Source of the DNA: Fervidobacterium changbaicum
Lineage (GTDB): Bacteria > Thermotogota > Thermotogae > Thermotogales > Fervidobacteriaceae
Reading direction: 5' to 3'
DNA: 64,000 bases
Assembly: GCF_004117075.1 (NCBI RefSeq)
Contig: NZ_CP026721.1
Coordinates: forward strand, 2,046,001-2,110,000
Shown here: one piece after another, positions 9,192-17,977 of the stretch
Numbering within the stretch: position 1 is the first letter of the stretch
Layout of the letters: each line of letters opens with the position of its first letter
Notes under the pieces: model-generated
The model's input: the letters and a program-made list of their open reading frames with translations, nothing else
Databases searched by the model: none
What the model was told of the DNA's origin: nothing
Translations under genes and position numbers: made by a program

Positions 9192-10760
9192 TCAAATTCT
9201 CCATATTTCGTGGTATTCGTGTGGTGTTTCGCAGTATTCACAAACGAACTTTCCATCGATTTGAACAAACGAAGCGGTTACATTTTCACTGTGTGCAGGA
9301 TTGGTTATACAGTTTTCATTTTTGCAACCAATCTCTTCAAAACCGTATATGCGTGGTGGTAGGTGGATTCTGTATTTTTCAACAACTCTCGAATTCTTGA
9401 TGATATTAACCGTAGTATTTGGAGAAATGGCGGAAAGTTTCTTGATCTCTTTGAATGACAGGTATCTGTCCGGCAGGCTGATGTATCCTTTGTAGCTACC
9501 GTCGGCAGATTTGAAGATACCATCTGCACTGTCAACATCGTAAAGCTTGAGTATTTTCCTTATCTTTACTATCGTGTTGTATATTTCTTCCTGCGATTTT
9601 CCTTTCGCAATGTGGTCAATAACCGTCCCATTTTCGATTGGTTTGATGCCACGTTTTCCTTCTTTCAGAACACCTTTCGTCCCATCAACAATCGGTGCTG
9701 GGATTATGAAGTTTTCTTCCTCTTGCTGTTCAGATTTTGCTGTATCAAACGGTGCTTCAAGCGCACCTCCAAGCATGGAAAGAAGCACTATTCGTACATA
9801 GTATCCGTTTATCGCTTGCTCTTCCCAACCGTTCAAAGGAAGTGTATCAAGGAATGTGGGAATTTCAGGGTTGAATTTCGGTCTTGGCAGAGGATGGTAG
9901 AATTTTGTGCCTTCTGGAATTTTGTCGAGCATATCTTGTCTGAATGTCACAGCTTTTCTTAAGAATTTCTCTTTTTCAAGGATGTCTTCACCCATCCTTT
10001 CTAATTGCAGGCGGGTGAAGTACCATATCTTTGCCGGATTTCCGTAGCTCAAGTACTCATCTAATGAGTAGAATTGCCTAACTTCAAAACCGTTTCGTTT
10101 CATTTTCTGCACGTACCCATCTGGCATTTGTAATTCAGGTGGGGCGATCAAGTCAACTTCGACGTTTTTGAAAACCTTTAAGCCATCAGCTTTGGAGTGG
10201 ACAGTTCTTCCGTGGAGTAAATCACCAACGAGAGCTATTCTAATATGGGAATTATCAAATTTGTTGTGTTCGAGGAAGGTGTATTCATCGAGAAGTTCTT
10301 GGGTAGGATGTTCGTGTTTGCCATCTCCACCGTTGATGAACGCGGGTCTTAAAATACCGTGCCTATCGGCAAACTCTCCAACCTTTCTCTCAAGTAGTCT
10401 TACAACACCCTCAAGCCTTGTTCTCAGTACAAAAATGGAGTACTCGCTGTAGCCTGTCAGCATATTGAACGTATCGACGTAGCTTTCTTGCTTGTTAAAA
10501 GAGGAGTGTTCTGAATCAAATATGTTCACTTTAGCGCTTCTGTGGAATTTTGCAGCGTTTATGAAGGATTCTTTCGTTCGGGTAGAAGGTTCTACAAATA
10601 CGATGTAAATCCCTGTGTTACGTTTAATTTCAAATTCCGAAACGTCTTCTTTGTTTTTGATCTTCTCTTTCAATCGCTTTGTTGACTGGTACAGAAAGAG
10701 CTGTTCTTCAACCGAAAAATCGTTAATCACTGCCAATGTGCGGCTCAAAAAGTTGCCCAT
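9192..10760 (-). CDS. pyrBI: Aspartate carbamoyltransferase, fused catalytic (PyrB) and regulatory (PyrI) chains
   Basis: Catalyses carbamoylation of aspartate, the first committed step of pyrimidine synthesis. Residues 1 to about 335 are the PyrB part, with the carbamoyl-phosphate motif VEPSTRTKESF and HEHPTQELLDEY. A linker of about 20 residues (KSEQQEEENF) leads to a PyrI part from about residue 360, starting VLKEGKRGIKPIENGTVIDH and ending in a zinc domain with paired cysteines (CKNENC and CEYC). In E. coli these are two proteins. A single fused chain is known from Thermotoga. It is a single-gene transcript between a terminator and its own promoter. Confidence 0.95.
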   Translation of the reverse strand: MGNFLSRTLAVINDFSVEEQLFLYQSTKRLKEKIKNKEDVSEFEIKRNTGIYIVFVEPSTRTKESFINAAKFHRSAKVNIFDSEHSSFNKQESYVDTFNMLTGYSEYSIFVLRTRLEGVVRLLERKVGEFADRHGILRPAFINGGDGKHEHPTQELLDEYTFLEHNKFDNSHIRIALVGDLLHGRTVHSKADGLKVFKNVEVDLIAPPELQMPDGYVQKMKRNGFEVRQFYSLDEYLSYGNPAKIWYFTRLQLERMGEDILEKEKFLRKAVTFRQDMLDKIPEGTKFYHPLPRPKFNPEIPTFLDTLPLNGWEEQAINGYYVRIVLLSMLGGALEAPFDTAKSEQQEEENFIIPAPIVDGTKGVLKEGKRGIKPIENGTVIDHIAKGKSQEEIYNTIVKIRKILKLYDVDSADGIFKSADGSYKGYISLPDRYLSFKEIKKLSAISPNTTVNIIKNSRVVEKYRIHLPPRIYGFEEIGCKNENCITNPAHSENVTASFVQIDGKFVCEYCETPHEYHEIWRI

Positions 10761-10805
10761 ACAACCATCACTCCCCCCACGTTTTTGAGTCTTACTTTTT
10801 TGTTT

Positions 10806-10823
10806 AGCCGGTCTAACCCGGCT
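10806..10823 (-). promoter_or_regulatory. Hairpin in the pyrBI leader
   Basis: AGCCGG and CCGGCT form a perfect 6-bp stem with a 6-base loop in the roughly 80-nt leader. It is not followed by a U-run on the minus strand. A role in pyrimidine-dependent control is possible but not shown. Confidence 0.4.
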
Positions 10824-10847
10824 TATTCTAACTTAAGTTTCTAGCAT

Positions 10848-10875
10848 ATTATACAACACAAACGTGAAATGTGAA
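10848..10875 (-). promoter_or_regulatory. pyrBI promoter
   Basis: On the minus strand TTCACA, 16-base spacer, TATAAT. The predicted start near 10840 gives a leader of about 80 nt. Confidence 0.65.
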
Positions 10876-10924
10876 GAACCTCTGTTGGGAATGTTGAAAA
10901 TTCTGTAGATTTCGAAGAACTGGA

Positions 10925-10934
10925 ATGGTATAAT
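10925..10934 (+). promoter_or_regulatory. Extended -10 promoter of the amylase gene
   Basis: ATGGTATAAT, a TGN-extended TATAAT; the -35 (TAGATT, 17 bases upstream) is weak. The predicted start is near 10941, about 45 bases before the ATG. Confidence 0.55.
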
Positions 10935-10985
10935 TTTGAGCGGCAGGTTTTTTAGAACCAAATTCTAACTGAGGAGGAAACAAAG

Positions 10986-12446
10986 ATGTTTGACAGAATT
11001 AACCAAGGTTACCAAACTCAACAACTCTATCCAATACCATCCTGGGTCTACGAAGGTGTTATCTACCAAATCTTCCCCGACAGGTTTGCTATAGGTAAGG
11101 GAAAAACTGTTCATGATAAAGCAAAGCTTTACGCAAAACGTGGCGGGAGGATCGTGGATTGGGATGTCCCACCAAAGAGAAAGGATAAGGCAGAACACGT
11201 GAAGGATTTCTACGGCGGAGACCTTTGGGGAATTGCAGAGAAGCTCGATTATCTAAAAGACCTCGGTGTTAATGTGATTTACACAAATCCTATATTCCTC
11301 TCCCCATCAAATCACAAATACGATGCGATAGACTACATGAGAATTGATCCACAATTCGGAGGGGAACGGGCTTTTAGGTACTACGTTAATAAAGCCAAAG
11401 AGGAGGGGTTTAGACTCATACTGGACGGTGTATTTAATCATCTTAGTAGCGAGAATCCGTGGTTCAAAAAAGCACTGAAAGGTGATAGAAGGCATGTTAG
11501 CAAATTCGCGATTCACAAAGATGGTCACAGAGCGTGGTACGGACACAAGGCTCTCCCCGAATGGCACCTTGAGGAAGTTGAAGTGATGGAGTACATTCTA
11601 AGTGTTGTTGAGCACTATCTGAGAAAAGGTATCGATGGTTGGAGACTGGACGTCGGATACGATTTGGGATATGTGAACAATGCGTTGATTACAAAGACCG
11701 CAAAAGAGATTTCGATTGATAAATACGTTGTCACAGAAACGTGGAACTATCCATCGAACTGGTACATGGTCGATGGAATAATGAATTATCACTTCAGAAA
11801 TTCCGTAATTGCTTACCTGAAAGGTGAGTTCAACAACTTGGCAAAGGCACTGCAAAGTGCGTACAACGACACTCCGAATATCTACGGTTGCTGGAACATG
11901 CTCGATAGCCACGACACAGAAAGGCTTGCTACTGTGATACCCGACAAACAACTGCGAAAACTGGCGATAGTCCTGCAATTCACTTATCCCGGAGTGCCCG
12001 TGATTTACTACGGCACAGAAATCGGGCTTGAAGGTGGAAACGATCCGGAATGTCGTGCAACGATGAAGTGGAACGAAAAAGAATGGGACACGGATTTAAG
12101 GGAGTTCTATAAAAAGCTCATCGCAATTCGAAAAGCGCAAACCGCACTTAAGATTGGTACGTTCGAAGTACTTAACGAGGAACCTCTGGTGTTTTACAGA
12201 CGCACACCGCATGTTTTGGATGGAATAATAGTGGCGGTAAATAAAGGCAAAAGGGCAGAGCTTAATATCTCGCTTCCCGATGGTAGAGTACTTGCCGGCA
12301 CATGCTTTGTTGATTTGATTACAAACGAAGAATTCTGGATAACAGGGGGAATAATGAAGATAGATATTCCAGAAAAAGGATTTAGGATACTTAAGATAGT
12401 AAACAGACCAAGGAATGGATACAATCAATACAAACGGATTTATTAA
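10986..12446 (+). CDS. GH13 alpha-amylase family glycosidase (cytoplasmic)
   Basis: Hydrolyses alpha-glucosidic links in starch-derived or cyclic maltodextrins. The 486-residue chain has no signal peptide. It carries the GH13 conserved regions: DGVFNH, the nucleophile in DGWRLDVGYD, the acid/base in VVTETWNYP, and the transition-state aspartate in NMLDSHDTERL. The N-terminal WVYEGVIYQIFPDRF is typical of neopullulanase/cyclomaltodextrinase-like enzymes, but the extra N-terminal domain of true cyclomaltodextrinases seems absent. Exact substrate is therefore uncertain. The ATG follows GAGGAGG. It sits alone between pyrBI (divergent) and a methyltransferase gene. Confidence 0.92.
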   Translation: MFDRINQGYQTQQLYPIPSWVYEGVIYQIFPDRFAIGKGKTVHDKAKLYAKRGGRIVDWDVPPKRKDKAEHVKDFYGGDLWGIAEKLDYLKDLGVNVIYTNPIFLSPSNHKYDAIDYMRIDPQFGGERAFRYYVNKAKEEGFRLILDGVFNHLSSENPWFKKALKGDRRHVSKFAIHKDGHRAWYGHKALPEWHLEEVEVMEYILSVVEHYLRKGIDGWRLDVGYDLGYVNNALITKTAKEISIDKYVVTETWNYPSNWYMVDGIMNYHFRNSVIAYLKGEFNNLAKALQSAYNDTPNIYGCWNMLDSHDTERLATVIPDKQLRKLAIVLQFTYPGVPVIYYGTEIGLEGGNDPECRATMKWNEKEWDTDLREFYKKLIAIRKAQTALKIGTFEVLNEEPLVFYRRTPHVLDGIIVAVNKGKRAELNISLPDGRVLAGTCFVDLITNEEFWITGGIMKIDIPEKGFRILKIVNRPRNGYNQYKRIY

Positions 12447-12588
12447 TATTAACATGGGTTTTTGGCAGCCCATATACTAATTCTTAGGAACATTAAAGGT
12501 TTCTTGTTCTGAATTAAGCTACTGAGATTTTTGCCATAGCGAATGCATTTGGCAATTAATCATTCACTAGTCATCAGGAGCGCGTTGT

Positions 12589-13344
12589 ATGAGAAAATTT
12601 AAAAATTCAAGTGAATACTACGATTACATAGCTAACATGTACGATGCGATGTACGAAGGCACTTATTGGAATATTGCTAAAAAGCAAATCGTGTTTGAAA
12701 TAAACAAGTACTTGCCCACATTGTCAGATAAGCATGTTCTTGATGTGGGATGCGGAACAGGTTTTTGGAGTGCCTGGGCTAATAGAAAAGGTGCAAGTGT
12801 GGTATGTGTGGAACCTTCTAAGAATATGATTGAAAAAGCAAAGGTTAGATTGAAAAGTGTACTATCCAATGAAGTTGATGGAAGGATTGAATTTCTGAAT
12901 TGCTTTGCTGAAGATATAGGAAGCTACTATCCACTCGATGGTCAGTTTGATGTTGTGTTTCTCCTCGGGGATGTGCTAAGTTACGTGCAGGATATTCATA
13001 GGACCATGAAAAACATCCAAAAGGCAGCCAAGAAAGGGGCATTTGTTTTTGGAACAGTTGATAACTATTATTCATACGTTAAAGATGTTATCGTGTATGG
13101 TTCTTGGGATGACTACGAGTATCTGGAAAAGCATCAACGACTCACGATAGGTTCCGAATTTGGGACTTTTGAAGCGCATCCGTTTAAACCTTCTGAACTC
13201 GATGAGTTATTTGAAGCATACAGCTTTGAAGTTGTTGAGCTCACGGCTCTTGCGAGTTTTCCGAGTCTGGAATTAAGCATAAAATATGGCAGACATCTGA
13301 TAAATGAAGCAGAACATTTGTTTTTTGTCGCTCAAAAAAATTAA
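12589..13344 (+). CDS. Class I SAM-dependent methyltransferase
   Basis: A 251-residue protein with the SAM-binding motif VLDVGCGTGFWSAWA near residue 46, followed by the acidic VVCVEPSKNM and the later DVVFLLGDVLSYV. These are the standard motifs of a class I methyltransferase. The substrate is not recognisable. The early YDYIANMYDAMY resembles small-molecule methyltransferases of the UbiE/glycine N-methyltransferase type. The ATG follows CAGGAGCG. A terminator follows immediately, so this is a single-gene unit or the end of the amylase transcript. Confidence 0.88.
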   Translation: MRKFKNSSEYYDYIANMYDAMYEGTYWNIAKKQIVFEINKYLPTLSDKHVLDVGCGTGFWSAWANRKGASVVCVEPSKNMIEKAKVRLKSVLSNEVDGRIEFLNCFAEDIGSYYPLDGQFDVVFLLGDVLSYVQDIHRTMKNIQKAAKKGAFVFGTVDNYYSYVKDVIVYGSWDDYEYLEKHQRLTIGSEFGTFEAHPFKPSELDELFEAYSFEVVELTALASFPSLELSIKYGRHLINEAEHLFFVAQKN

Positions 13345-13376
13345 GGGCATCACCTTCGGATGCCCTTTGTGTTTTT
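13344..13376 (+). terminator. Terminator after the methyltransferase gene
   Basis: AGGGCATC and GATGCCCT with a 7-base loop, then TTGTGTTTTT. Confidence 0.85.
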
Positions 13377-13509
13377 GCTCTTCTTATCTATCACATTCCA
13401 ACCATCTTTTTGAGTCGCTTATTTCTTATCAAATCATTTCTTTATATGCCTTCCTTTTGAGCGAGCAGTTCAGTTGCTTAGATACGTCATACAGGTTTGT
13501 TTGTGAATC

Positions 13510-13529
13510 GCTCATGACTGAAGTCACGA
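13510..13529 (-). repeat. Right-end hairpin of the IS605-type element
   Basis: CTCGTGACT, TC, AGTCATGAG on the minus strand. It overlaps the tnpB stop codon, the region where a TnpB omega RNA is expected to be processed from the 3' end of the transcript. Confidence 0.75.
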
Positions 13530-14792
13530 GCTTCCTGCTTCACTGACAAGACTTGCTACCAGTGGTATGCCACTAATAGTAGAGGTCTCGCCTCCACAGG
13601 CATCGCCTTCCGGCTCGGACCGTCCCAGCCCTACGGGTTTATCAACAAGCAACTTTAGCCCTTCTGCTAGAATATTCCTCGCCGCATTGAAATCTCTGTC
13701 GTGTACACTACCACAGCTTGGACACTCCCAAACTCTCACACTCAGCTCTTTCACTTCTTCGTTCTTGTATCCACAATCACTGCATTTTTGTGATGATGGA
13801 AAATTGGGCGATACCTGCATGAAAATCCTGCTTCGTCTCATGGCCTTGTATTTGAGCATTTGCAAAAATTTCGACCATGATGCATCATGTATACTCTTTG
13901 CGAGCCGTCCGTTCTTTACCAGATTCTTAACCCTCAGCTCCTCGCAGATGATAACTTGGTTTTCGTTAATCACCTGCAAGGATAATTTCTCCAGAAAATC
14001 ATCTCTGATATTTGATATTTTCTGATGCAACTTAGCAAGTTTGATTCTTGCTTTCTCAAAGTTCTTGCTTTTTACTTTCTTTCTTGATAAATCTTTTTGC
14101 AGTTTCTTTAGTTTTTTCTCATATTTAGCAAGCACCTTCGGTGCTTCGACACGATTACCGTTGCTATCCACGTAGAAACTTTTAAGCCCAAGGTCGAGTG
14201 CAACTGCATAGTTGATTGGTTCTGGTGTTTGGTTTTTGTTATTAACTTTATCAACCTCAACAGCGATTGAAACGTAGTAGTGTCCACTGGGAAGTAACGT
14301 AACTGTTGCAGTCTTTATCTTACCGTTGAACGTTCTGTGTATTCGAGCTTTAATCCAACCAAGTTTTGGTAGTCTTATTTTCCCCCAACAGCGGTTCTTA
14401 GTCTTATCTTTTGCCATAACTCCGAAATCAATCTGGATGTTGTTGTTTGTAGAATACGTCGTGTATGAAAACCTGTGCGACTTCTTTTTCTTAAAACGTG
14501 GCTTGTTAGCTTGACCTTTGAAAAACCTTTGATAAGCTTTATCCAATCTTATCAATGCATCTTCCAGAGCAAATTTATCAACTTCCCTAAGCCAAGGATA
14601 CTGCTCTTTGAGTACGCTATTTAGGTGTTTTCTACACTCAGCCTCAGTGGTTGCGAGTTTTTGTTCTTTATATCTTTCCTCTCTCCAAGCAAGAAAATAG
14701 TTCCACACAAATCTTGTGCAGCCGAATGTTTTGGAAAGTTGTAGTTTTTGTTGCTTGTTTGGATATATCCTATATCTGTACGTGACTATCAA
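13524..14792 (-). CDS. tnpB: TnpB RNA-guided DNA endonuclease (IS605 family)
   Basis: A 422-residue TnpB, the ancestor-type of Cas12 nucleases. It cuts DNA guided by an omega RNA copied from the element's right end, which keeps the element in place after excision (established for the family). The RuvC residues look intact: Asp in VALDLGLKSFYVD, Glu in VIICEELRVKNL, and Asp in HDRDFNAARNI. A four-cysteine zinc finger (CSDCG ... CPSCG) sits between the last two. The N-terminal YRYRIYPNKQQKLQL is typical. The start is TTG 14792, inside the tail of the tnpA remnant. No frame damage is seen, so activity is plausible. Confidence 0.95.
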   Translation of the reverse strand: MIVTYRYRIYPNKQQKLQLSKTFGCTRFVWNYFLAWREERYKEQKLATTEAECRKHLNSVLKEQYPWLREVDKFALEDALIRLDKAYQRFFKGQANKPRFKKKKSHRFSYTTYSTNNNIQIDFGVMAKDKTKNRCWGKIRLPKLGWIKARIHRTFNGKIKTATVTLLPSGHYYVSIAVEVDKVNNKNQTPEPINYAVALDLGLKSFYVDSNGNRVEAPKVLAKYEKKLKKLQKDLSRKKVKSKNFEKARIKLAKLHQKISNIRDDFLEKLSLQVINENQVIICEELRVKNLVKNGRLAKSIHDASWSKFLQMLKYKAMRRSRIFMQVSPNFPSSQKCSDCGYKNEEVKELSVRVWECPSCGSVHDRDFNAARNILAEGLKLLVDKPVGLGRSEPEGDACGGETSTISGIPLVASLVSEAGSS

Positions 14793-14904
14793 CTAGCTTG
14801 TGTTCTATTTCGCCGGTAAGGATTTTAAGTCTGTCCTTAACGCACCAGACGATATGGTATTGAATGGAATAAACGTAACCTCTGCCTCTATGAAGATGAG
14901 CCAC
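14770..14904 (-). pseudogene. tnpA: Truncated tnpA (IS200-type Y1 transposase), N-terminal 44 codons only
   Basis: From GTG 14904 the translation runs AHLHRGRGYVYSIQYHIVWC then VKDRLKILTGEIEHKL, which is the conserved N-terminus of IS200/IS605 TnpA. The frame then enters the tnpB start region and stops after 44 residues. The HUH metal site and the catalytic tyrosine, both further along in TnpA, are missing. An internal deletion has apparently joined the tnpA start to tnpB. The element cannot transpose without a TnpA supplied in trans. Confidence 0.88.
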
Positions 14905-15019
14905 TAGCAACACCCCTACGCGAGATTAACATGGTACGTATATTCCAACATCTGTTGTCATGTGCGTCAAGTCAGAACAATGATTATGATAGCACAACTG
15001 TCTGACATACTAACTGTTA

Positions 15020-15039
15020 CTCATGTCTGAAGACACGAG
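15020..15039 (-). repeat. Left-end hairpin of the IS605-type element
   Basis: CTCGTGTCT, TC, AGACATGAG on the minus strand. It matches the right-end hairpin except for the inner base pairs, which change together (GACT/AGTC versus GTCT/AGAC). Confidence 0.75.
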
Positions 15040-15082
15040 AGTGTCTTTAGCTTCAACGTCCAGCGTCGTTTTTCGACAAGAG

Positions 15083-16309
15083 TTACTTATTAACAGCTTT
15101 AGACTCGACCTCAATCCCGAGTGGTGCGAGTGCTCTTTCAAGTACTCCGTGCATGTACGAGATTACGATACCGTAATTCGTCATCGGGATGCCAAGTCTT
15201 TTGAACATTCTAACCCTTCGCATCATCTGATTACGCGTATTTACACAACCGCCGCAGTGGATAACGAGTTTTGCGTCGGCTACTTCCTCGTATTCTGGTA
15301 AATCAACACCAGCCCACACTTTGAAATTCACGTTCGCACCTGTGTGGTTTATAAGCCATCTGGGGATTTTTACGCGTCCGATATCTTCACTTAACGGCCT
15401 GTGCGTACAACCTTCCATGATGAGAACTGTATCACCATCTTGCAGTTCTTCTATTTTGTACACGCTTTCAACGAAATACCTAATGTCTCCTCTGTAATTC
15501 GCTTCGAGTATCGAGAAGGTTGTCAGTGGTATGTCTTGTGGAACGTCCAATGCAACTTTCATTACCGCTTGGGAGTCGGTTATAACAAGCTTCGGTGGTT
15601 CGTTGAGTTTTTCCAATGCATGCTTGAGTTCTGTTTCTTTCGTAACGATAGCTACCGCGTTCCTGTCGAGAATTTCTCTAATAGCATGAACTTGCGGCAT
15701 TATGAGTCTTCCTTTTGGTGCGGCAATGTCAATAGGAACAACCAGCACAACGGTATCACCAGCGTCGACGAATCTCGGTACAAATGGCAGTTCCTCATCT
15801 GATGGAATAAGTTCGTTGAGCGCTTTGCCGATTTCATCTAATCCTTCTCGTTTTAGCGAGCTAACTAAGAAAACTCTTGTGTGGTAGAGCGATTCGTACT
15901 CACGTGCAATATCGTAAGCTTTATCTCCTAGTAAATCAACCTTGTTGACAACAATGATGAATGGAATCTCAAGCTCGTTGAAAAGTTTAATGATCTTCTC
16001 TTCGTACTCGCCTGGGTAATCGTTTACCACCAATATGCCCGCATCGGATTTATAAAAAGCCTTTATCGCTTTTTGAATTCTCTTTTCTCCCAGTTCACCG
16101 ACGTCATCAAGACCCGGGGTGTCTATCAACGTCACAGGTCCAAGAGGATGAAGTTCCATCGCTTTGTAGACGGGATCCGTGGTGGTGCCCGGGATATCAC
16201 TAACTATGGAAATGTCCTGTCCTGTTAGTGCGTTCATGAAAGAAGACTTACCGACATTCCTTCTTCCTACTATAGAAATGAACTTCCTAAAGCCACTTGT
16301 TGGTAGCAA
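15083..16309 (-). CDS. hydF: [FeFe]-hydrogenase H-cluster maturation GTPase HydF
   Basis: HydF is the scaffold on which HydE and HydG products are assembled into the 2Fe subcluster before transfer to HydA. The 408-residue protein has an N-terminal GTPase with P-loop [16 protein letters not shown] and NKVDLLG. A dimerisation region follows, then a C-terminal Fe-S domain with the ligands CTHRPL (CxH) and HCGGC (CxxC). All cluster ligands expected for the family are present. It is the last gene behind an ABC transporter set (gap of about 25 bases) rather than next to hydE and hydG. The IS605 element begins just after its stop. Confidence 0.96.
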   Translation of the reverse strand: MLPTSGFRKFISIVGRRNVGKSSFMNALTGQDISIVSDIPGTTTDPVYKAMELHPLGPVTLIDTPGLDDVGELGEKRIQKAIKAFYKSDAGILVVNDYPGEYEEKIIKLFNELEIPFIIVVNKVDLLGDKAYDIAREYESLYHTRVFLVSSLKREGLDEIGKALNELIPSDEELPFVPRFVDAGDTVVLVVPIDIAAPKGRLIMPQVHAIREILDRNAVAIVTKETELKHALEKLNEPPKLVITDSQAVMKVALDVPQDIPLTTFSILEANYRGDIRYFVESVYKIEELQDGDTVLIMEGCTHRPLSEDIGRVKIPRWLINHTGANVNFKVWAGVDLPEYEEVADAKLVIHCGGCVNTRNQMMRRVRMFKRLGIPMTNYGIVISYMHGVLERALAPLGIEVESKAVNK

Positions 16310-16334
16310 TTACCACACCTCCGATTGAGTGAGC

Positions 16335-17273
16335 TTACTTTACTACGTAGAAGAATTTCTCATCGGGTACCTTTGGCATACCGTCAGGATACAGTTCGTT
16401 CAACTTCTTAAGGTAAGCAAGGACTTCGTCTTTGCACTGTGCAGCAGAGATGTAATTGTACTGGCTTCTGTCAAGCGAGGTTTTTAAGACATTTGCAGGT
16501 ATTCCAAGCTGTCTGCTTGTGATTTCAACAGCTTTGTCTACATTTTTGTACGACCACGCAAGGCTTTCTTTGAAGGATTTTTCAAAGAGTTTCACCGTCT
16601 GTGGGTAATCTATCAACTTTCCAGTTACAAACAATCCTGTGATTGGTATACCGAATTTAAAACCAGTTGCTTTGTTCCATTCATCTTGTAAGTCCATAAT
16701 TATCTTTCCCTTTGCAAGTGTCATCGTTACGAATGGCTCTGGGATAGCTGCAATCTTTATCTTTCCACTGTTAAAGAGAGAAACAATTTCTTGAGGCTGA
16801 GCGTAAGCGAATGTAACGTCTTTGTCTGGTTCAAGTCCATTTCTCACCAGCAAGAATCTGAGCACAACGTCTGCTGTTTGTCCTCTTCCGTGAGCAGTGT
16901 ATATCTTCTCGCCTTTGAAACTCTGGAAACCTTTGAATTCGAAATCCGGAGCAGCGACAACGTAGAACAACCTCCAGCTGTAGACTCCGACAAGCCTTAC
17001 GTCGATACCTTTTGTATAAAGGTTTGCACCGAACGTTACCGGCAAAGCCGCAAAGTTCACTTTCTTTGCAACGATGTAAGCTGTTGCTTCGTCCATCGTT
17101 TTCCAAAACTTCATTTCGAGTGCCATATCTGTCTTTACCTCTTTGCTAATTAAACCAGCTACTGGGAATATCGTCGGACCGAACGGGTTGATGAACGTTA
17201 CTCCAAAGATCGCCACTGTAATCAAAACCGACACAAAAACAACAACTTTTCTCAAAAGCTTAATACCTCTCAT
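16335..17273 (-). CDS. ABC transporter substrate-binding protein, NitT/TauT (NMT1-like) type
   Basis: A 312-residue exported binding protein. Residues 8-30 form an uncleaved-looking signal segment without a lipobox cysteine. The fold is suggested by the NMT1-like blocks: FKGEKIYTAHGRGQTADVV, VRNGLEPDKDVTFAYAQP, and IAAIPEPFVTM. The start chosen is ATG at 17273, 8 bases after GGAGG; a GTG 9 bases further upstream lies in the ribosome-binding site. It overlaps the ATPase gene by 4 bases and is followed by hydF, so all four genes appear to be one operon. The ligand is unknown; relatives bind taurine, nitrate, aromatic acids or thiamine precursors. Confidence 0.85.
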   Translation of the reverse strand: MRGIKLLRKVVVFVSVLITVAIFGVTFINPFGPTIFPVAGLISKEVKTDMALEMKFWKTMDEATAYIVAKKVNFAALPVTFGANLYTKGIDVRLVGVYSWRLFYVVAAPDFEFKGFQSFKGEKIYTAHGRGQTADVVLRFLLVRNGLEPDKDVTFAYAQPQEIVSLFNSGKIKIAAIPEPFVTMTLAKGKIIMDLQDEWNKATGFKFGIPITGLFVTGKLIDYPQTVKLFEKSFKESLAWSYKNVDKAVEITSRQLGIPANVLKTSLDRSQYNYISAAQCKDEVLAYLKKLNELYPDGMPKVPDEKFFYVVK

Positions 17274-17977
17274 CCACTCCACCTCCCTAAAATTTTTGAA
17301 AGAATTTCAGATTCCGCTTTATAAAATTCAGGATTTGATATGTTCTTAGGTATACCGGAAACGTCGATCTCCTCAACAATCTTGCTCGGTTTATCACTCA
17401 GCACGTAAATTTTGTCTGCAAGCAATAGTGCTTCTCTAACATCGTGTGTTACTACAATCATCGCAAAGTTCATATCTTTTTTTCTATCGATTATATCCGA
17501 GATTATCGAAATCTTTAAATGGATATCCAACGATGCGAATGGTTCGTCTAATAAGAGCAACTCAGGTTGTATCATCAAAGCTCGCGCAAGGTTTACACGT
17601 TGCCTCATCCCACCGCTTAATTTTGATGGCTTGTAGTTAGCAAAATCCCTTAATTTCAATATGTCTAAGATAGTGAAGATCCTTTCCTCGTCTTCTGAGA
17701 CAAACTTGAGATTCTCAACAACAGTTCTCCATGGTATCAGCCTTGGTTCTTGGAAAACGTAGCCAATCCTTTGAGCTTTGTTATCAACAGTTCCTTCGTA
17801 TTCATCGATCAAACCTGCGATGATGCGAATCAACGTCGTTTTTCCACATCCTGAAGGTCCAAGCAGTGCTATCGATTCGCCCTTTTTTAAATCAAAGGAT
17901 ATCATTTCAATAACTTTGAGTTTTCCATAGCTCTTGCTTACTGATGTTACTTTTAAGATTTCTTCAAATGCATCCAA
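17270..17977 (-). CDS. ABC transporter ATP-binding protein, NitT/TauT type
   Basis: A 235-residue ABC ATPase with Walker A (GPSGCGKTT), Q-loop (YVFQEPRLIPW), signature (LSGGMRQRVNLA), Walker B (LLLLDEPF) and H-loop (VVTHDVREA). The YVFQEPRLIPWRTV block is characteristic of the NitT/TauT/SsuB branch. The start is TTG directly after the permease stop, which indicates translational coupling. It would power import of the ligand bound by the adjacent periplasmic protein. Confidence 0.92.
   Translation of the reverse strand: MDAFEEILKVTSVSKSYGKLKVIEMISFDLKKGESIALLGPSGCGKTTLIRIIAGLIDEYEGTVDNKAQRIGYVFQEPRLIPWRTVVENLKFVSEDEERIFTILDILKLRDFANYKPSKLSGGMRQRVNLARALMIQPELLLLDEPFASLDIHLKISIISDIIDRKKDMNFAMIVVTHDVREALLLADKIYVLSDKPSKIVEEIDVSGIPKNISNPEFYKAESEILSKILGRWSG

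Larger units (their letters stand above)
13500..15060 (-). mobile_element. IS200/IS605-family element with tnpB and a tnpA remnant
   Basis: The element is bounded by two similar hairpins in the same orientation, as expected for the subterminal palindromes of IS605 elements: left end at 15020-15039 and right end at 13510-13529. Between them are a truncated tnpA and a full-length tnpB. It lies about 20-25 bases downstream of the hydF stop. The exact ends cannot be fixed without an empty site; the limits given are approximate. Confidence 0.8.

Noticed and set aside
12447-12588. Terminator after the amylase gene
   Set aside because: ATGGG and CCCAT can form a 5-bp stem, but it is weak and not followed by a U-run, so it was not called.
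13567-14025. A 152-codon frame opposite tnpB
   Set aside because: It lies entirely inside the well-supported tnpB gene on the other strand and resembles no known protein.
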